DNA from: Callipepla californica brunnescens
Taxonomy: Eukaryota; Chordata; Aves; Galliformes; Odontophoridae
Length of the DNA stretch: 64,000 nt
Reading direction: 5' to 3'
NCBI GenBank assembly: GCA_023055505.1
Contig: JALIRH010000018.1
Span: forward strand, 12,136,146 to 12,200,145
Shown in pieces: positions 10,800 to 23,620 of this stretch. Within the stretch, counting starts at the first letter, position 1; each line of letters begins with the position of its first letter. The notes below the pieces were generated by a model. It worked only from the letters and a program-made list of their open reading frames with translations. It did no database searches and was not told where the DNA came from. The translations under genes were made by a program, and so were the position numbers.

Positions 10800-13700
10800 T
10801 TGTAAAATATACCGTATTGTTAATATGTAAGTAACAAAGCATTTTATTTTTTAATATTCTTCTTAAAACATTACAAAAAAAGTGAGCAACAACAACAAAA
10901 TAAAACTAGTGGGATATTTCACTGTTTTTGTTAAATGAATGCATCACCCTGGTTCAATGGCAGTGGTTGCAGCTCTTAGTGAGCTCGCAAGGATTTCAAC
11001 AGAGCTTTTTGATTAAATTCTACTCTTCTTTGGCAATTGTTCACAAATGTACATACTGTTAGAAAGTGATGTCATTAATAAAGCGTGGTTGTGAAGCAAA
11101 GGGTATATTCCTCTCGTAAGTGAAAGTCTGGTAAAGTCACGGGATCAGATTTTTGAGTTAAGTATCCAATTACAACTCCATGCATTTCATTTGAAAATTT
11201 TCAAGTCATGTATTTATACCAACTGTAAATTGTGTAAATATAAACTGATGATCTTGCTGCAATCTTGAAACCTATTTGCATACTCCTTTATCGAACTGGG
11301 AAGCATGGCTGCATATTCTTCACTTTTCAGAGCCCTGTGTTAAGCCAAGGTATCAAAATGCATACAATCATTTGGCATCTCTGGATCAACACTGCACAGC
11401 ACTGACCTCCCTGTGCCCTGGTTTTAGTGGACACAGCATGAATAGTGCACTGACAGTTTGGATGCTGCTGAGTGATGGGTGTCTGCCCAGAGCCACTCTG
11501 CAGGGAGGAGCTGCTGCTGTTATAGCTTGTCATGTGGCAGCTGGATTACAAGCTGTGCTGGGCCAGCATTAGAGCAGGGCACACCCTGCAGTCTAATGGA
11601 CTTGGGTAGCAGTGTGTTTCCAGAAGAGCTCTGTCTCCGAAGCCATATCAGTTGTGGTGGATGGAATGCTCAGAGAGGCTGTGGCCTTCTGCCAGTGGCT
11701 ACCATCATTCCCTGGCTATGCTGTCAAAGCTTCAGCAGCTTCCCTGCATTGTGCCCTCCTATGTGAACTGACATGACATGACACACCATAACTGAAAACC
11801 CACAGCCTCTTTGCTCACCTGGAGGCTAGTGCTCCTTAAGTTTGTCTTTTGTAGGTGTGGGAAAAAGTCATCAACAGTTCTTGTAATGCTAAAGCCATAT
11901 TAGTGCCTTAGAGCTGCAGGTTTCTAGTGTGTTTTCATGATCTCCTGAAATCTCCCTGGCTCAGAAACTGTTTTATACACTGCCACCCCCTGCTCTGGTG
12001 CAGAATGTGCCTGCAGCAAAGCTGTATGTCTTGGCAAATAATCTTTATTCATGAAAAGTTTCTATGCAATTAAGATATATAATACATAAAACATACATAA
12101 AACTCAAAACTACTGGCTAAGATGGAAAGTCTTAGAAAGGGGAAAGATAATATTCTGAAAAATAATTCTGTTCATATTTTTAAAATAATTTTTAAATAAT
12201 TTTTAAATTGAACATATGGACCCAGGTACTGTATTTAACATCTCCATGATGATGAATCATGGGAGCATGGTCAAAATCTCTTAAGATGATTTATTTTTAG
12301 GTGCGAGCTATGTAAGATTTACTATTAATCTGTGATTCAAACTTGATCCACGTAAGAATCATCTGGACATGTTAAAAATGACAAATGATGGTAATTATAT
12401 CAGACAAGAACTGTTGGTAGTAATTTTCTCCTTTTTTCCCCTACAATTTCTGTCATATATGCAATCAGAAACAGACCACTAAAAATACGAAAACAAGCAC
12501 AAAGATTTATAATACATCAGTAGTAAGATATCCAACAGAAATGCAGATCTTTGTGAAAATGTCGTCAAGTGTACCTGTTTTCCTTCCATATTTAGGCATG
12601 TTGAGCATAAGCATGTGTTCTACTCTTTGGGGCAACAATGAGATTAGATTTTTAATAGTAAAACTTAAAAGATAAATAATGTTCTGCTGCAGTCTCCTAC
12701 TAAAATATATTGTCAGCCATTTATGAAAACAATATAAAATAAAATGATTTGATATGATATATTAATAACCATATGAACTATTCTCATTTTTAAGCAACAG
12801 TGTCTGACTTATTGTTTTAAGAAGTGTAAAAGAAACCAGTTTTGAAATTCCATCATCCATATCTTCCACTAAAACAGTTTGTGTAGATTTCAGCTTAAAG
12901 AAGAATGCAGGTTCTAACTTCTAGAGACCTCCTATATCATTTACCAGATTTTCAGTTGTACAATGTGTTATCCTACAGAAAGCTCCTAGAGCATAAGCTT
13001 CATTTATTTGTAAGTATTTGGTCTCCTAGGATGAAAAATAATACTTTTTGGTTAACTTCATTAAGTGTAATGGCACAGTAATGCTGCATTGCAATTCTAG
13101 GTTAATCAGCTGTATCTGTTCTCAGGGAGTATCAGCAGACAGATAGATGTAGTCCCTTACTTAGGAATGGCAGTAGGAATTCAGATCACGTATTAATCAA
13201 ATTTCAGTTTCAACATCATTCTAGCTTTAGTAGACTGTCTATCTGGAATAATAAATACAGATCTGAAGAAAACAAGAAGAACCAGAATCCTTTTGTATTT
13301 GAATATTTAAATAGGACTACATGGTAAATTCCCCATGGTTTTTTATTGTCTTTTTCAGGAATATAACTAATTGCTTGTTTTCTTCAGTATGATTCATGCA
13401 AATATTTGCACTTTAAGCAACTTAACGTCTACTGTGTGTACAGCTGTCTGGACAAGGAAATGGATATCATGTTTTATACAATTGCAGATTCATCATTTAT
13501 TTTTGGTACTGTTAAATGTATGGACATACAAAAATAATACACTTCTGCAATTCATGATTACTTCATTTTTGCCTTGATAATCACAGCACTAACTTAAGTA
13601 AAACTGCTGCAAAGTAGAAATGTTATATTTTTCTTATCTCAAGCTTGTGTCCATTCCCTCCATTTGATGTTTCTCCCTTTCACTTACAGGAGTGCCTGTT

Positions 13701-16674
13701 CCATGTGGTCAAAGGGAACTAAACAAGAATGAGCATCACTCTGCAGTGAGGCACTTATTAATGAAGCAGCCTTGACATAGAAGACACTACTCAGTCTTTT
13801 GGGATGTGAGAGAGCTTGTAAAAACTTGCCTAAGATCCCATATAGACCCTATGTATTTTTGTCAGTAAGGTATATGGAATCCAGAGACCTGCTCAGCTCC
13901 AGCTGACACCTACATTTGAATATCTACAAAGATCTCTGAACTCTTAAGTGGAGTGTGATGCTGCAGCAGGAACACAGGGAGATACGTGCCAGAAAAGTGG
14001 CAAGTGAAACAAGCATTGTCAGATGTACTGTATAACCCACAGGAGTCCCATGCTTTTCTGCAGAAAGAGGAGGCCAGATATCTAATTAGCCCTAGAAACA
14101 TTTTAAAAAGTGAATTCTACCCTTCTGACAAGTGAAAATTGTCTGCTTACTAAAACAGAATTGTCCACATCCGGTAGAGGCATCACTGCATTTTTGTGTC
14201 TGAATTCAGAACTACCTCACTCCACAATTTCCAACATTTATCTTGTATATACTTAAGTCAGTTTCAGAGGGCTAAAATTAGCCATTATTTGATTTAGACA
14301 CACTGCAATGAGTTTGAATTGGAGGTCTGACCTGCTGAAACAAACTGATTTATCTTTATCAAGTTTTGAATAATGATCTGATGGACTTTAAATAAATATT
14401 GAAAATAATTTCATTTTGTAATAAAGGTTAAAAAAATTACCTGCTTTCAAAATAGACTTTATATTCTTCATTTGATCAATTAGGAACCACTTCATGCTAG
14501 CTGAAAGATACAATTAATGTATTCTGTTATACAATAATAAAAAACAAATTTGTCAAGTAAATGTTATTTGAAATTCTTAAAATAGTTTAGCCTTAAATCT
14601 TAAATAAAATATTAATATTATTTTGAAGGTGTCTTTTTGAATTCTTTATTTGCAGTTCTTTAATAGTGAAATTTATTTCAGACATATATTCAAAATCCAT
14701 GTTTTTTATATCTTTACATTGTTAAAACATCAACAAAGATGTAAGATATTTTTGTGATTACTGTGAAATAAGTGCAAGGATGCTGGCATGTCCTGGGGGG
14801 CTCCTATAACACCAAGAGGGAAAAGGATAAGCCTCCAGTCATATTACCCAGCAGCTGCTTCTTTGTTCCTGTCATAAACAAATTATCAGAGAATAATGAA
14901 ATCAAGCCACCATATTTTGAAACATTTTCTATACTTTACTACAAGGAAAACCTTGTTAAATAAGTGGAATTTAATTATTCAGCAAGACAAGAGAGCCATG
15001 AAAGAAAATTCTTAACTGTACAGCTAGTTACAAGAGCTTTGATTTGTTACTAGGAGACACAGCAAATGGGCAGAAAAGTAGACTAATATGATTTATTATG
15101 GAATTAGAGACAAACTGTGAACTATCTTTACTATCTTCTGAGTAAAAACATTCTCATTGCTGCCCTTTCTTTTTGAAATCTTAGCATTCTTCTTTCATTT
15201 GCGTTTCTTCTTTCTTCCGTTTCTTCCTCCTCTCCTGCTTCCACTTCTACTTCTCCACTGAAATTATAAACGCTTAAAAAATTTTTCCAATGTGTTATCC
15301 TATCTAGCTCAGTAAGTAACAGGCATGTATTCATTTTATATTACTTTCTGGAGATTAAGTTGTCTTTTGATCACAAAAGCTTCTCTATATGATTCTTTCA
15401 GCTTTTTCATTCTATACAATTTTAATTTATAACTTATTAAGGCGGCAGATAAATGCCTATTTGACCAACAAAACTCTGACCTAGGATTAAAGTTAACTAA
15501 TTGAGATATTGAAAACTATTGGGAAGGACATAAGAAAGTGCTGAAAGTGACAAATATGGAGTGAAAAGCTGACAAAGTTACAGAAAGCAGCATTTCTGCA
15601 GTCTATACCATAACAAGCCTTTAACCTTGACAAAGAACAACTGAGATTAACCTCTAGAGATACTGGTATCATATGTAGCATCTTTAGCCTCAGGTTAATA
15701 GGATAAATAATTGAGGCAAGTATGCTGGGTAATGAGGTGAATTTTATCAGTTTAATATCATAATCAGATCTAACTAATTGTCAAGTCTCTGTGCAGGCTT
15801 TGCCTGTCCTGGGAGTTGGTATTTTTAGAAAAGATTGTAGTCAAGAATGCAAATTACTGAAGACCATGGGATAGTGTAGAAATAGAACAAAGAATACATT
15901 CCATGTAGCAACAGAAAATGAATATATCCCTCTGAAATCTTCAACTATTATTGTTAGACCTGAATCTACCAAAGTGAACTGCATAAACAGCATCTGTTCC
16001 AGTCTACTGGTTAGCAATTGCTAATTAACTCAACTGCAAAATTCACACTGTCTACTGTTTGGTACCTGCTACCATGAAGTTTCAGATACTGCTGAATGGA
16101 AAAAAGCATATTATAGCTATTTTCCTGGTCACTTCTGCTTACCTTCGCTTGCAATGGTATGCACTTAAATTTTGTAGTGTGTGAAAATGATTTTCATTCT
16201 GCAAGGAGTTTCTAAGAAGAACTGTGAAGTCTAACGAACAAAGTTTCAGTCTACGTGCTATTAGTCATTTTTGTTTTATGTTATTTTTCTGTATTTTAAA
16301 TAAGATACACTAGTTTTTGACTTTTCATAGCATATTGTAGTCATTGTAGAACCAGAGGAAATACAAAGCTATTTTTTTTTTTTTTTTGGTTATCATTTGG
16401 AAACTTATGTCAACATGTATGGATAAAAGTTAAGGCAGCTAATACATTTCTCTGCATAATCTGTACAGGAATTATGAACCTACTTTGCTACTTTCACATC
16501 ACACTGAGCATCTGGAAAGCCCCAGTACTGCAAATTACAGCACAGAACTCCAGGCATCACCTACAACTCCACTCTGTGCACAGAATATGAAATGAGTATT
16601 TGCAAAGTGATTTTAGCAAGACTAGTGGTTTAAAAATTCCTGATTACTCCTGAAATTTCCATGACTCTCTTTTC
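10800..16674. other. Unique DNA with one GC-richer block, no gene recognised
   Basis: About 5.9 kb. From about 11270 to 12020 the composition is visibly richer in G and C, and two open plus frames overlap there (98 codons at 11276-11572, 95 codons at 11479-11766), neither with a motif I know. The block may be an old unclassified repeat or LTR. The rest is AT-rich with chance frames. The acidic/basic frame at 15131-15334 (-) comes from a purine/pyrimidine-biased stretch. Confidence 0.5.
16370..16388. repeat. Poly-T tract
   Basis: A T run of about 17. There is no associated element. Confidence 0.85.
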
Positions 16675-17140
16675 ACAGAATCTCAGAATCATAGGGACTG
16701 AAAGGGATCTCTGAAGATAATCTAGGCCAATTGCAAAGCTAAGGCGGGTTACCTACAGCACGTTGCACAGGAAAGCATCCAGTTTAAATACCTCCAGTGG
16801 AAAAGAGTCCACAATTTATCTGATCAGCCTGTTCCAGTGTTCTGTCACCCTCACAGTAGAGCAGTTCTTATGTTTTTATGGAATCTTCTGTGTTTCGGTT
16901 TGTTCCCATTGCCCTTTGTCCTGTTATTGGGCAGAAAAAAATCTGATCCCACCCTCTTGACACCCATTCTAAATATATGTATAAGTATTGATGAGATTTC
17001 CCCGCAGCCTTATCTTCTTCACACTGAATAATCCCAGGTCTCTCAGCTTTTTGTTGAACAGGAAATGCCCCAGGCCCCTAATCAACTTCGTGGCCCACAT
17101 CTGGACTCTCTAGAAGTTCTCTCCTGACATTTTCTAAATC
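16675..17140 (-). mobile_element. CR1 LINE 3' fragment
   Basis: Minus-strand CR1 beginning with the 3' tail ('cagaatctcagaatcatag' on plus), then 'gcacaggaaagcatccag', 'gcctgttccagtgttctgtc', 'ttgtcctgttattgggcag', 'ctcttgacacccattct' and 'ctctcagctttttgttgaac'. The wording 'gcacaggaatgcatccag ... ctcttgacacccaccct' belongs to a different CR1 subfamily from the neighbours at 18501 and 23371. It ends near 17140 after the ORF2 C-terminal segment. Small gaps against the remembered consensus suggest an old copy. Confidence 0.88.
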
Positions 17141-18500
17141 AACCATTCTTTCTCTGTTTAGCTTTCCCATGAGTACTTATGTATATGCATATGAACATTT
17201 ATGATGTCTTTTATTTTATGCATTATCTGCATAAAGTCTAAAATCACAACTTGAATAGAATATTTCTTTCCTCTACTTTTGTAGCTAATGCTTTTTTTTT
17301 CCATATCTTCTTAATTCCTTATATGTTACTTTATTTTCTTGTATTTCTGCTGCTTAATTTTTTTCTCTGCAGCTGTTCTCCAATTGCCATTATACCAAAA
17401 TGCATTTGTACTGTGTACTTAGCTTCAATTCCACTATAATAGCTTTTACTTTCTATGGTTAAATAAAATCACGTGCATTTTAAGATTTTTATTTTATTTA
17501 CCAAAAAATAGTGAATTTTCGAGAAATACAATTTTGGAGTTATAAACTTAAACAACTGTACAGCTGTTTTAAATTTGATTCATTTTACTTTTTTATTGGA
17601 AGTTCTAACAAAATATATTTTAATATGAATTCTTAAACATGGAGAATATTAAAGAAAGCTTCTATTTGAAATGTATTTTGTGCATATGATTCCATTACTT
17701 CTCGATAACTTTATCATTTAAATTATGAAGACTTGTATCTTATTTTGAAGGGAACAAATATCATTAAAAATAATCAAATATTATGATGCCAGATAGACTT
17801 CAGAGAATTTCCATTTCAATTTCCCTAAATTTTTCAGTTTAAATGGATATAATTATTTTATCATTGTTGGGAAAGAAATAATAGATACAGCATGTCACAA
17901 ATAGTAGAAGACAATTTTTCTTAGAATTGAATTTAGATCTTTTTTTGTGCTACACTGCAGGGATGCAAATTATATTTTTATATGTGTACTTAGGTGGATC
18001 TGGGGGCTACCAAAAAAAACCCAAACTTCCAGTATCTGATTGTGGAAAGTAGTTTTTTTACATAAATTTTGGTATTGTGAACAGAAGATTGTGTAATATT
18101 TAACTCTCTGGCATAAGATATTGTTTTGTTTAGTCCCTGAGTTGAAAGTGAATGGGGACTCATTCTGCTTTGTTGAATTCTATTAGCTTATCTACATTAG
18201 ATATAAACACTACTTGAAAATCCAATTGCTGAGATAGATTTACAGCTTGCAAGGATTCATTTTCTTAAGTAATATTATCCAATATTCAAGGTAACCATCA
18301 TTCTGCCATGGATGACCAGAGAGGTCTACTTGAAGTTAATTCGTATCAAGTATGAATCTCTTGTTACTACTAACAGATATTTCAATTTTAGTTTGACTGC
18401 CAGCAAACAGGTATGTAGTTCACCGCGATGCTCTCAAGACCTGACTTCAAGATACTGTGTCAGATCAGATGTTCCACGTTACAGTCAGCCAGTCATTCAC
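17141..18500. other. Unique AT-rich DNA
   Basis: No gene or repeat recognised apart from short T and A runs. Confidence 0.55.
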
Positions 18501-18597
18501 TGACACAGAACCACAGGTTGGAAAAGACGTTCAAGTCCAACCACAACCAAACCATACTCCCCTAACTTTAACAACCAACTGATAAATCATGTCCCTG
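18501..18597 (-). mobile_element. CR1 LINE 3' end, part 1 (interrupted by an ERV LTR)
   Basis: The 3' terminal part of a minus-strand CR1 ('ccacaggttggaaaagacg', 'ccatactcccctaacttt', 'atcatgtccctg'). It stops inside 'cctgagc', and the missing remainder picks up at 19656. The same subfamily is present without interruption at 62120-62690 and serves as an in-window reference for the empty site. Confidence 0.93.
18593..18597. repeat. Target-site duplication CCCTG (left copy)
   Basis: CCCTG directly before the LTR start TGTCACG; its partner is at 19656-19660. The uninterrupted sister CR1 reads 'attcctgagcaccacatcc' at 62231-62249, with a single copy of this site. Confidence 0.85.
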
Positions 18598-19655
18598 TGT
18601 CACGCTCCAATATAAAGGAGGGAGACGAGGTTCTTTATATGTATGTGATATACCCGATGGCGAGATTAAGACACAGCAGGTCAAATGTTAGCCCAACCAG
18701 TTTATTACAAGAACTAGTTGCTTAGGGATATGGGGAAGGGAAGGTGGGCAATTGAAAAGAGATGAAAAGCAAGGAGACTTGGCAGAAAGCAAGAGAGAGA
18801 GAGAGAGAAAGAGAGAGAGCATCACCACCATGGATCCGGCGAGGTCCGTAGTCTGTTGATCTCAGGAACTCGTCTGGTCACCACAGGGGATGGGAGAAAG
18901 CTGGGAAGTTTCACAGCAAGCAGGCACTGTGCAGAGGTGGGGTTCTTCCAAAGAGGTTTTTCCCTCAGGAAAATCTCTTCAAAGTCTTTGGTTTAGTCGT
19001 GCCGAGAAAACCAACCGAGCAACTCGACACACCAATGAGTTATGCCAAGCAGCTGTTCCCCCCCCATTACAGCACGGAGTACATGGGGGTTTGCTCCACC
19101 AAACATGCACACCAAAGAGAGAAATGAATACATATTTAAAGGTATAGCACATGCATATTCATCACATTCCAAACTCTAGTTATCGAGGGGATTAAACCTA
19201 AGGGTCAGTTCTGCTGTAAATTTTCAAACCTTGAAGGGGGAGAGCTCCTCACCATTCCTGTGGGTGTTTTGTTATAAGAGAGGCATCTGTTTGGTTATCT
19301 TGTTGGGACAACAGGATGTCTGTCCTGCTTTCTTTAGCTGCCTCCATGTTCTGGCATTAGTTTGATTTATGTCCACCCAACACATCTGGCCCAACAGATA
19401 AATCAACAGGGAGTAACACCTTAGGTGCCATGTACAAGTATTATTGTCCTTTGCGGTGATCAGCTTCTCCAGGCCGTACCCCGAAAAAGACTACTTGCTC
19501 CTATTTCCGCTTATCTTTACAACCACAGAGACATTGAGGCACCTCGACAACCATTTAGGTGATTTGCAGTTGCCAATTAGAGTCTTATAGCCAGAAAGGC
19601 TTCGTGAAGCAAGCTTTGAGACAACAAAAGTAAAAAACAATTTCTGTCTTTCACA
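18598..19655 (-). mobile_element. Solo LTR of an endogenous retrovirus (ERVL-like by 5-bp TSD), nested in CR1
   Basis: A 1058-bp insertion bounded by TG...CA ends: it begins TGTCACGCTCC and ends CTTTCACA on plus. It is flanked by the 5-bp direct repeat CCCTG and sits inside a CR1 that is otherwise continuous. On the minus strand an AATAAA signal (complement of 18701-18706) lies about 104 bp before the 3' end, so the LTR is oriented minus, with U3 toward 19655. There is no gag, pol or env remnant, so internal sequence was probably lost by LTR-LTR recombination. A 5-bp duplication is usual for ERVL-type elements, though other classes can make it. The (GA)n tract at 18788-18820 and the GC-rich U5/R part stand out from the AT-rich surroundings. 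Clean boundaries suggest a younger age than the CR1. Confidence 0.88.
18788..18820. repeat. (GA)n microsatellite inside the LTR
   Basis: GA dinucleotides with one GAAA interruption, within the LTR. On the minus strand, the transcribed orientation, it is (TC)n. Confidence 0.85.
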
Positions 19656-20270
19656 CCCTGAGCATCACATCCAAACAGATTTTAAATAAAATCAGGGATG
19701 GTAACTCAACCTCCTCCCTGTGGAGTCTATTTCTGTGCTGTAACCACTATTGTAAAGGGGTTTTTCCTTATATCCAACCTAAACCTCCCCTTGTGCAATT
19801 TGAGGTCAATTCCCCTTGTCCTGTCACCTGTTACCAGTGAGAAGAGACCAACCCCGCTATCACTGCAATCACCTTTCAGGTATTTGAAAAGATCAATCAG
19901 GTTTCCCCTTAGTCTCCTCTTCCCCAGAATAAACAACCTCAGTTCCCTCTGTCTCTCCTCATAAAGCATACTGTCCAGGCCATTCACAATCTTTGTTACC
20001 CTTCTTTGAACCCTCTCCAGCACCTCAATATCCTTTCTGCATTGAGGTGCCCAAAACTGAACACAGTACTTGAGGTGGGGACTCACCAGTGTTGAGTACA
20101 GGGGGAGGGTTACATCCCTAGTCCTGCTTACCACACCATTCCTAATACAGGACAGGATACCATCGACCTTCTTGGCCACCTGGGCACAATGCTGGTTCGT
20201 ATTCAGTCGACCGCCCAAGGTCTCCTTTTATCAGGCATCTTTCCAGCCACACTTCCCCAAGCTTCAGCAC
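19656..20270 (-). mobile_element. CR1 LINE, part 2 (continuation after the LTR)
   Basis: Continues exactly where 18597 stopped, after the duplicated CCCTG: 'agcatcacatccaaacag', 'ctcaacctcctccctgtgg', then the ORF2 C-terminus, to about 20270 ('ccacacttccccaagcttc'). It is truncated at the 5' end before the RT core. Good conservation and a long open frame make this one of the less decayed CR1 pieces in the window. Confidence 0.94.
19727..20218 (-). pseudogene. CR1 ORF2 C-terminal fragment, 163 codons open
   Basis: The longest open frame in the window. Visible in order: the [20 protein letters not shown] segment, [19 protein letters not shown] (about residues 42-60), [48 protein letters not shown], and [10 protein letters not shown] with the RFRLDIRKN ending. 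This is the conserved tail of CR1 ORF2 downstream of the RT palm and thumb. The first Met is internal to the real ORF and is not a start. The last residues ([10 protein letters not shown]) diverge from the family, so the true C-terminus is frameshifted or mutated. There is no catalytic domain, so it cannot function alone. Confidence 0.92.
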
Positions 20271-23200
20271 TGAGTGCAGTTAACATCTCACTCTCAGCAG
20301 CATCTTGAATGGTTCTAGTGGTCTGCATATGGGCACATAAGTCAAACTCATACTTTAGACAGGATTGATCACTTCTGCAATGACTGGAGGTGAGTAACTT
20401 AAAGTATACTTTTAAGTAGTTAATATTTAGGGCAAGTCACTATGTCTTGTGAAAAACTTGGCATAATAATTATTTGATAGCAGTGTGATAGATAACTTGT
20501 AGTACAAATATTTCATTTACTACAAGAATAATATCTGGTACTATTTTCACGAGAATTTAATTTTACCTTTGTGTCCTTAATTTAAAAATAAATAATTAAA
20601 TAAATTATTAAAGATTTATTCTTGTCTCCATTAAAGCAGATTTTCACTTTCATAAACTATTTGATGAATGAATATCTATATGAAGAATAGAAGTAACAAT
20701 TTTACTGTCTAAGCAAGGAAATAAAACCTGTGTCTTTCAGAAATTACATTTTTCTTGTTCTTTCGTGCTATCTAAAACGTGTTTTTAGTGTGTATATGTA
20801 CACATTTTATGTAAATATGTAGAGAGAAACTTTCTGGTTCCAATTTGTATTCAGTATTTTGATTATTTATTTATTTGTTTGCTTCTAGTGTCAGGTAAAT
20901 TAAAATTTCGGATTTTACTTTGTGCTTTAGTTCCCTTTGACAGACTCCAACTGAAAAATTACCAGTTGTACTTAATTTTCTGTTCAATTACTTTAATATG
21001 CTGTGGAGAGAAAAAAAATCAAATAGATTCAAACATACTTTCAAAGACACTCTTGTGTATTGAATTCAAGCTTGAAAATACTTGGAAGACTTGCAACACA
21101 ACCTCTTATTTCTCCTTTCTCCTCCCTTGTCTCAAGCTGAAACAAAAGCCATAATGCAAAAGGTTACAAAAGAAATCAAATAACACATGAAGTCATAAAC
21201 ATGACAGAACCAGACTAGACTATATTTTACTGCTTTCCTCAAAAGCCTTTGGGTAAATAGCAGAAGGCCTTCAGGAGATAAAAATAAAAATGGTGCTGGG
21301 GTACCCCCTAAAGGAAGATAAACTGAGTGTTGCTTTGTTTTATTTTCATTGAAAGGGAAAATCAGCTCACTCTTCCTCTCAGATCAGATAACCTTGAGAA
21401 GTGTAACATTTTAGTATTACCGGTCAAAGAGAAGAAATCTACAATGAGCAATTTAGAATTTCCTGATGATTTTTATTTTTTTTTTAATAGAAGGATAGTG
21501 GAGATCAACAGAATTCCTCTAGACTTGAGGAACACATTATATATTTCTGTCAGTGAAGATCTAAGTATGTATACAAACACCCAGTATTCCTTCAATATCA
21601 CTGTGCTTATTTTACTATTTTATTTTAACTTAAAAATCTAAAAAATTAAATCTCTGAAAAAATTTTGGAAATGATAGTTGATTCGAACGATGGGCTGATG
21701 AACTGTAAAGATGCAAGCTGAGTTGTTATCTTCCACATTCAACTCTTGAGCTGACAAATATAACTTTATTTCTAATTTTTCTAAGTACTGAGAATAATAG
21801 AAAAGAGCTTTTCACAGACAATAGGGAAAGGAACTAATGAAGAAACTGATATGATGCTGTACATATAATCCATGCTGGCTCATCCCCACAACATATCCAT
21901 GCTTGATTTGTCCAGTTGTGGTTACTTCAAGTTAATCTTTATAAAGCCTGAACTGCACATGAGGTGAAGTACACCTTCACCTACTAGAGCTGAAGTGAAT
22001 GAGGTGAAAACCAATAGGCCACAAAGAAAGTAAGTTTGCAAGTAAGGGTTATAATAAATAGCAAGGAATATTGATGCTCTATATTTTAATTGACTTCTGT
22101 TGCAAAAAATCTGTAGCAGTTAATTCTGCCACCTGTGGTTCCGTATCTTGGATATTTTCTAGTGAGCTTTTCTCTTTCAAACAATATTTTTCTACCCAGT
22201 CATGTGTTGCTTCAGACTGTGACAGGTACTGAAAATAGAGGGAAAATCAAGACAAAAAAAAAAAAAAAAAGTTAACAAAATTAACACATGCAATGTATTC
22301 CATAAAAGAATAGATTTTATTTACAGTTCTACTTTTAGAAAACAAGAAAGGATATTATCTAAAATCAGTATCTGAAATGAAAATATATGTATATGGCTTT
22401 TGACCTTACTTAGTTCAGTGGGCTTCTGAGAAAATACAATGCCTTTCATACCAGAGTAGATTTAATTGAAATTGTGTACAGATCTTTTCCGAGCCTTCTA
22501 CATTTCTCAGGAAAAAACTGAGGGAGAAGTAGAGTAAAAATTGCCTTCCTCATCACTGTATAGAAAAGGTCAACTCTGCAAAGCAGGCGGTAAAACCAAC
22601 AGAATCTAAATTAAACTTCTAATAAAGTTCAGATATGGCAATACAACAAATACAATTTCTGCTGTTCTGTCTCTCTAAAACAACAAAGCAAACAATTAAA
22701 AAAAAAACCCTATGTGGGGTCCTTCAATTCATGGATATTCATCCAGCACAGTACAAGTAATATCCAACTCTTTCAACAAGGCTGTGCAATATCTTATAAT
22801 CCAAAATTACTTGGAAGAGTTTTGAAGCGTGTATAGAAGGTCATGATATTTTTGCTGTTTCCATGTTTCACAAAGTATACAAATTTATCGTTAGGCCCCA
22901 AAAGCTGAAATCAGAACCTGCTACTGGTTCAGAAGAGGAGCAAATTAAGAAAAAGCAAAAAAAATTGATGCCATGTTTTTAGACAAATAGTGTCTTCATT
23001 ATCACTAAAAGCTGAGACAAAAGTATTTAACATTAAACTATCATAATTTCCATACTGGAATTTCCACTCCTGAAAGATTTAGCAAGTATTTATCCTATTC
23101 CTAGCCCAACACCAGACTAACCCTCTTGCTGGTGCTATTAGTGGGTCTTAAGGGCAGCTGTTTGTAGTTTCATTGTCTCATTCCTAACAAGTACTTGCAA

Positions 23201-23290
23201 GATATGGGAATAGGTATTATGATATGGTCTCTAAACATCACTGAAGTAGTTAACTTTAGTATCTAGACATGTTCTCACCTCCTGCTTTGT
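20271..23290. other. Unique AT-rich DNA, no gene recognised
   Basis: About 3 kb. It contains a poly-A at 22251-22270. The frames at 20879-21154 and 21327-21641 (91 and 104 codons) have strongly AT-driven composition and no motif, so I treat them as chance. Confidence 0.55.
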
Positions 23291-23291
23291 T

Positions 23292-23302
23292 CCTTTTTTT
23301 TG

Positions 23303-23333
<31 letters not shown>

Positions 23334-23335
23334 TA
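23292..23335. repeat. (GTTTT)n pentanucleotide microsatellite
   Basis: Six to seven GTTTT units flanked by T runs, followed at once by a short (GT)n. It lies just before a minus-strand CR1 3' end. Confidence 0.92.
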
Positions 23336-23393
23336 GTGTGTGTGTGATACTTGTAACTAATTCTCTATGAAACATAGAATCATAGAACGGTTT

Positions 23394-23607
23394 CAGGTGG
23401 AAAGAAGTTTTAAAATCATCTAGTCCCAACTCCCAGCTATAGGCAGGGGCACCTCTCCCTAGACATGGTTGCTCAGAACTTCTCCATCCTGGCCTGGAAC
23501 GCATCCAGAGATGGGACACCCACAACCTCTCTGGGCAGCCTGTTCCAGTGTCTCATCACCCTCACAGTAAAGACTTTGTTCCTAATATAGTCTAATACCC
23601 TCATAGT
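23394..23607. repeat. 214-bp direct repeat, copy 1
   Basis: Identical base for base, as far as I can read, to 23621-23834. Offset 227 bp, with a 13-bp linker between the copies. Confidence 0.93.
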
Positions 23608-23620
23608 GTATTTCATTCCT

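Noticed and set aside
15131..15334. An Arg/Glu-rich minus frame resembling a coiled coil
   Set aside because: It comes from a strand-biased pyrimidine stretch on plus and is not supported by any start context, homology or conservation.
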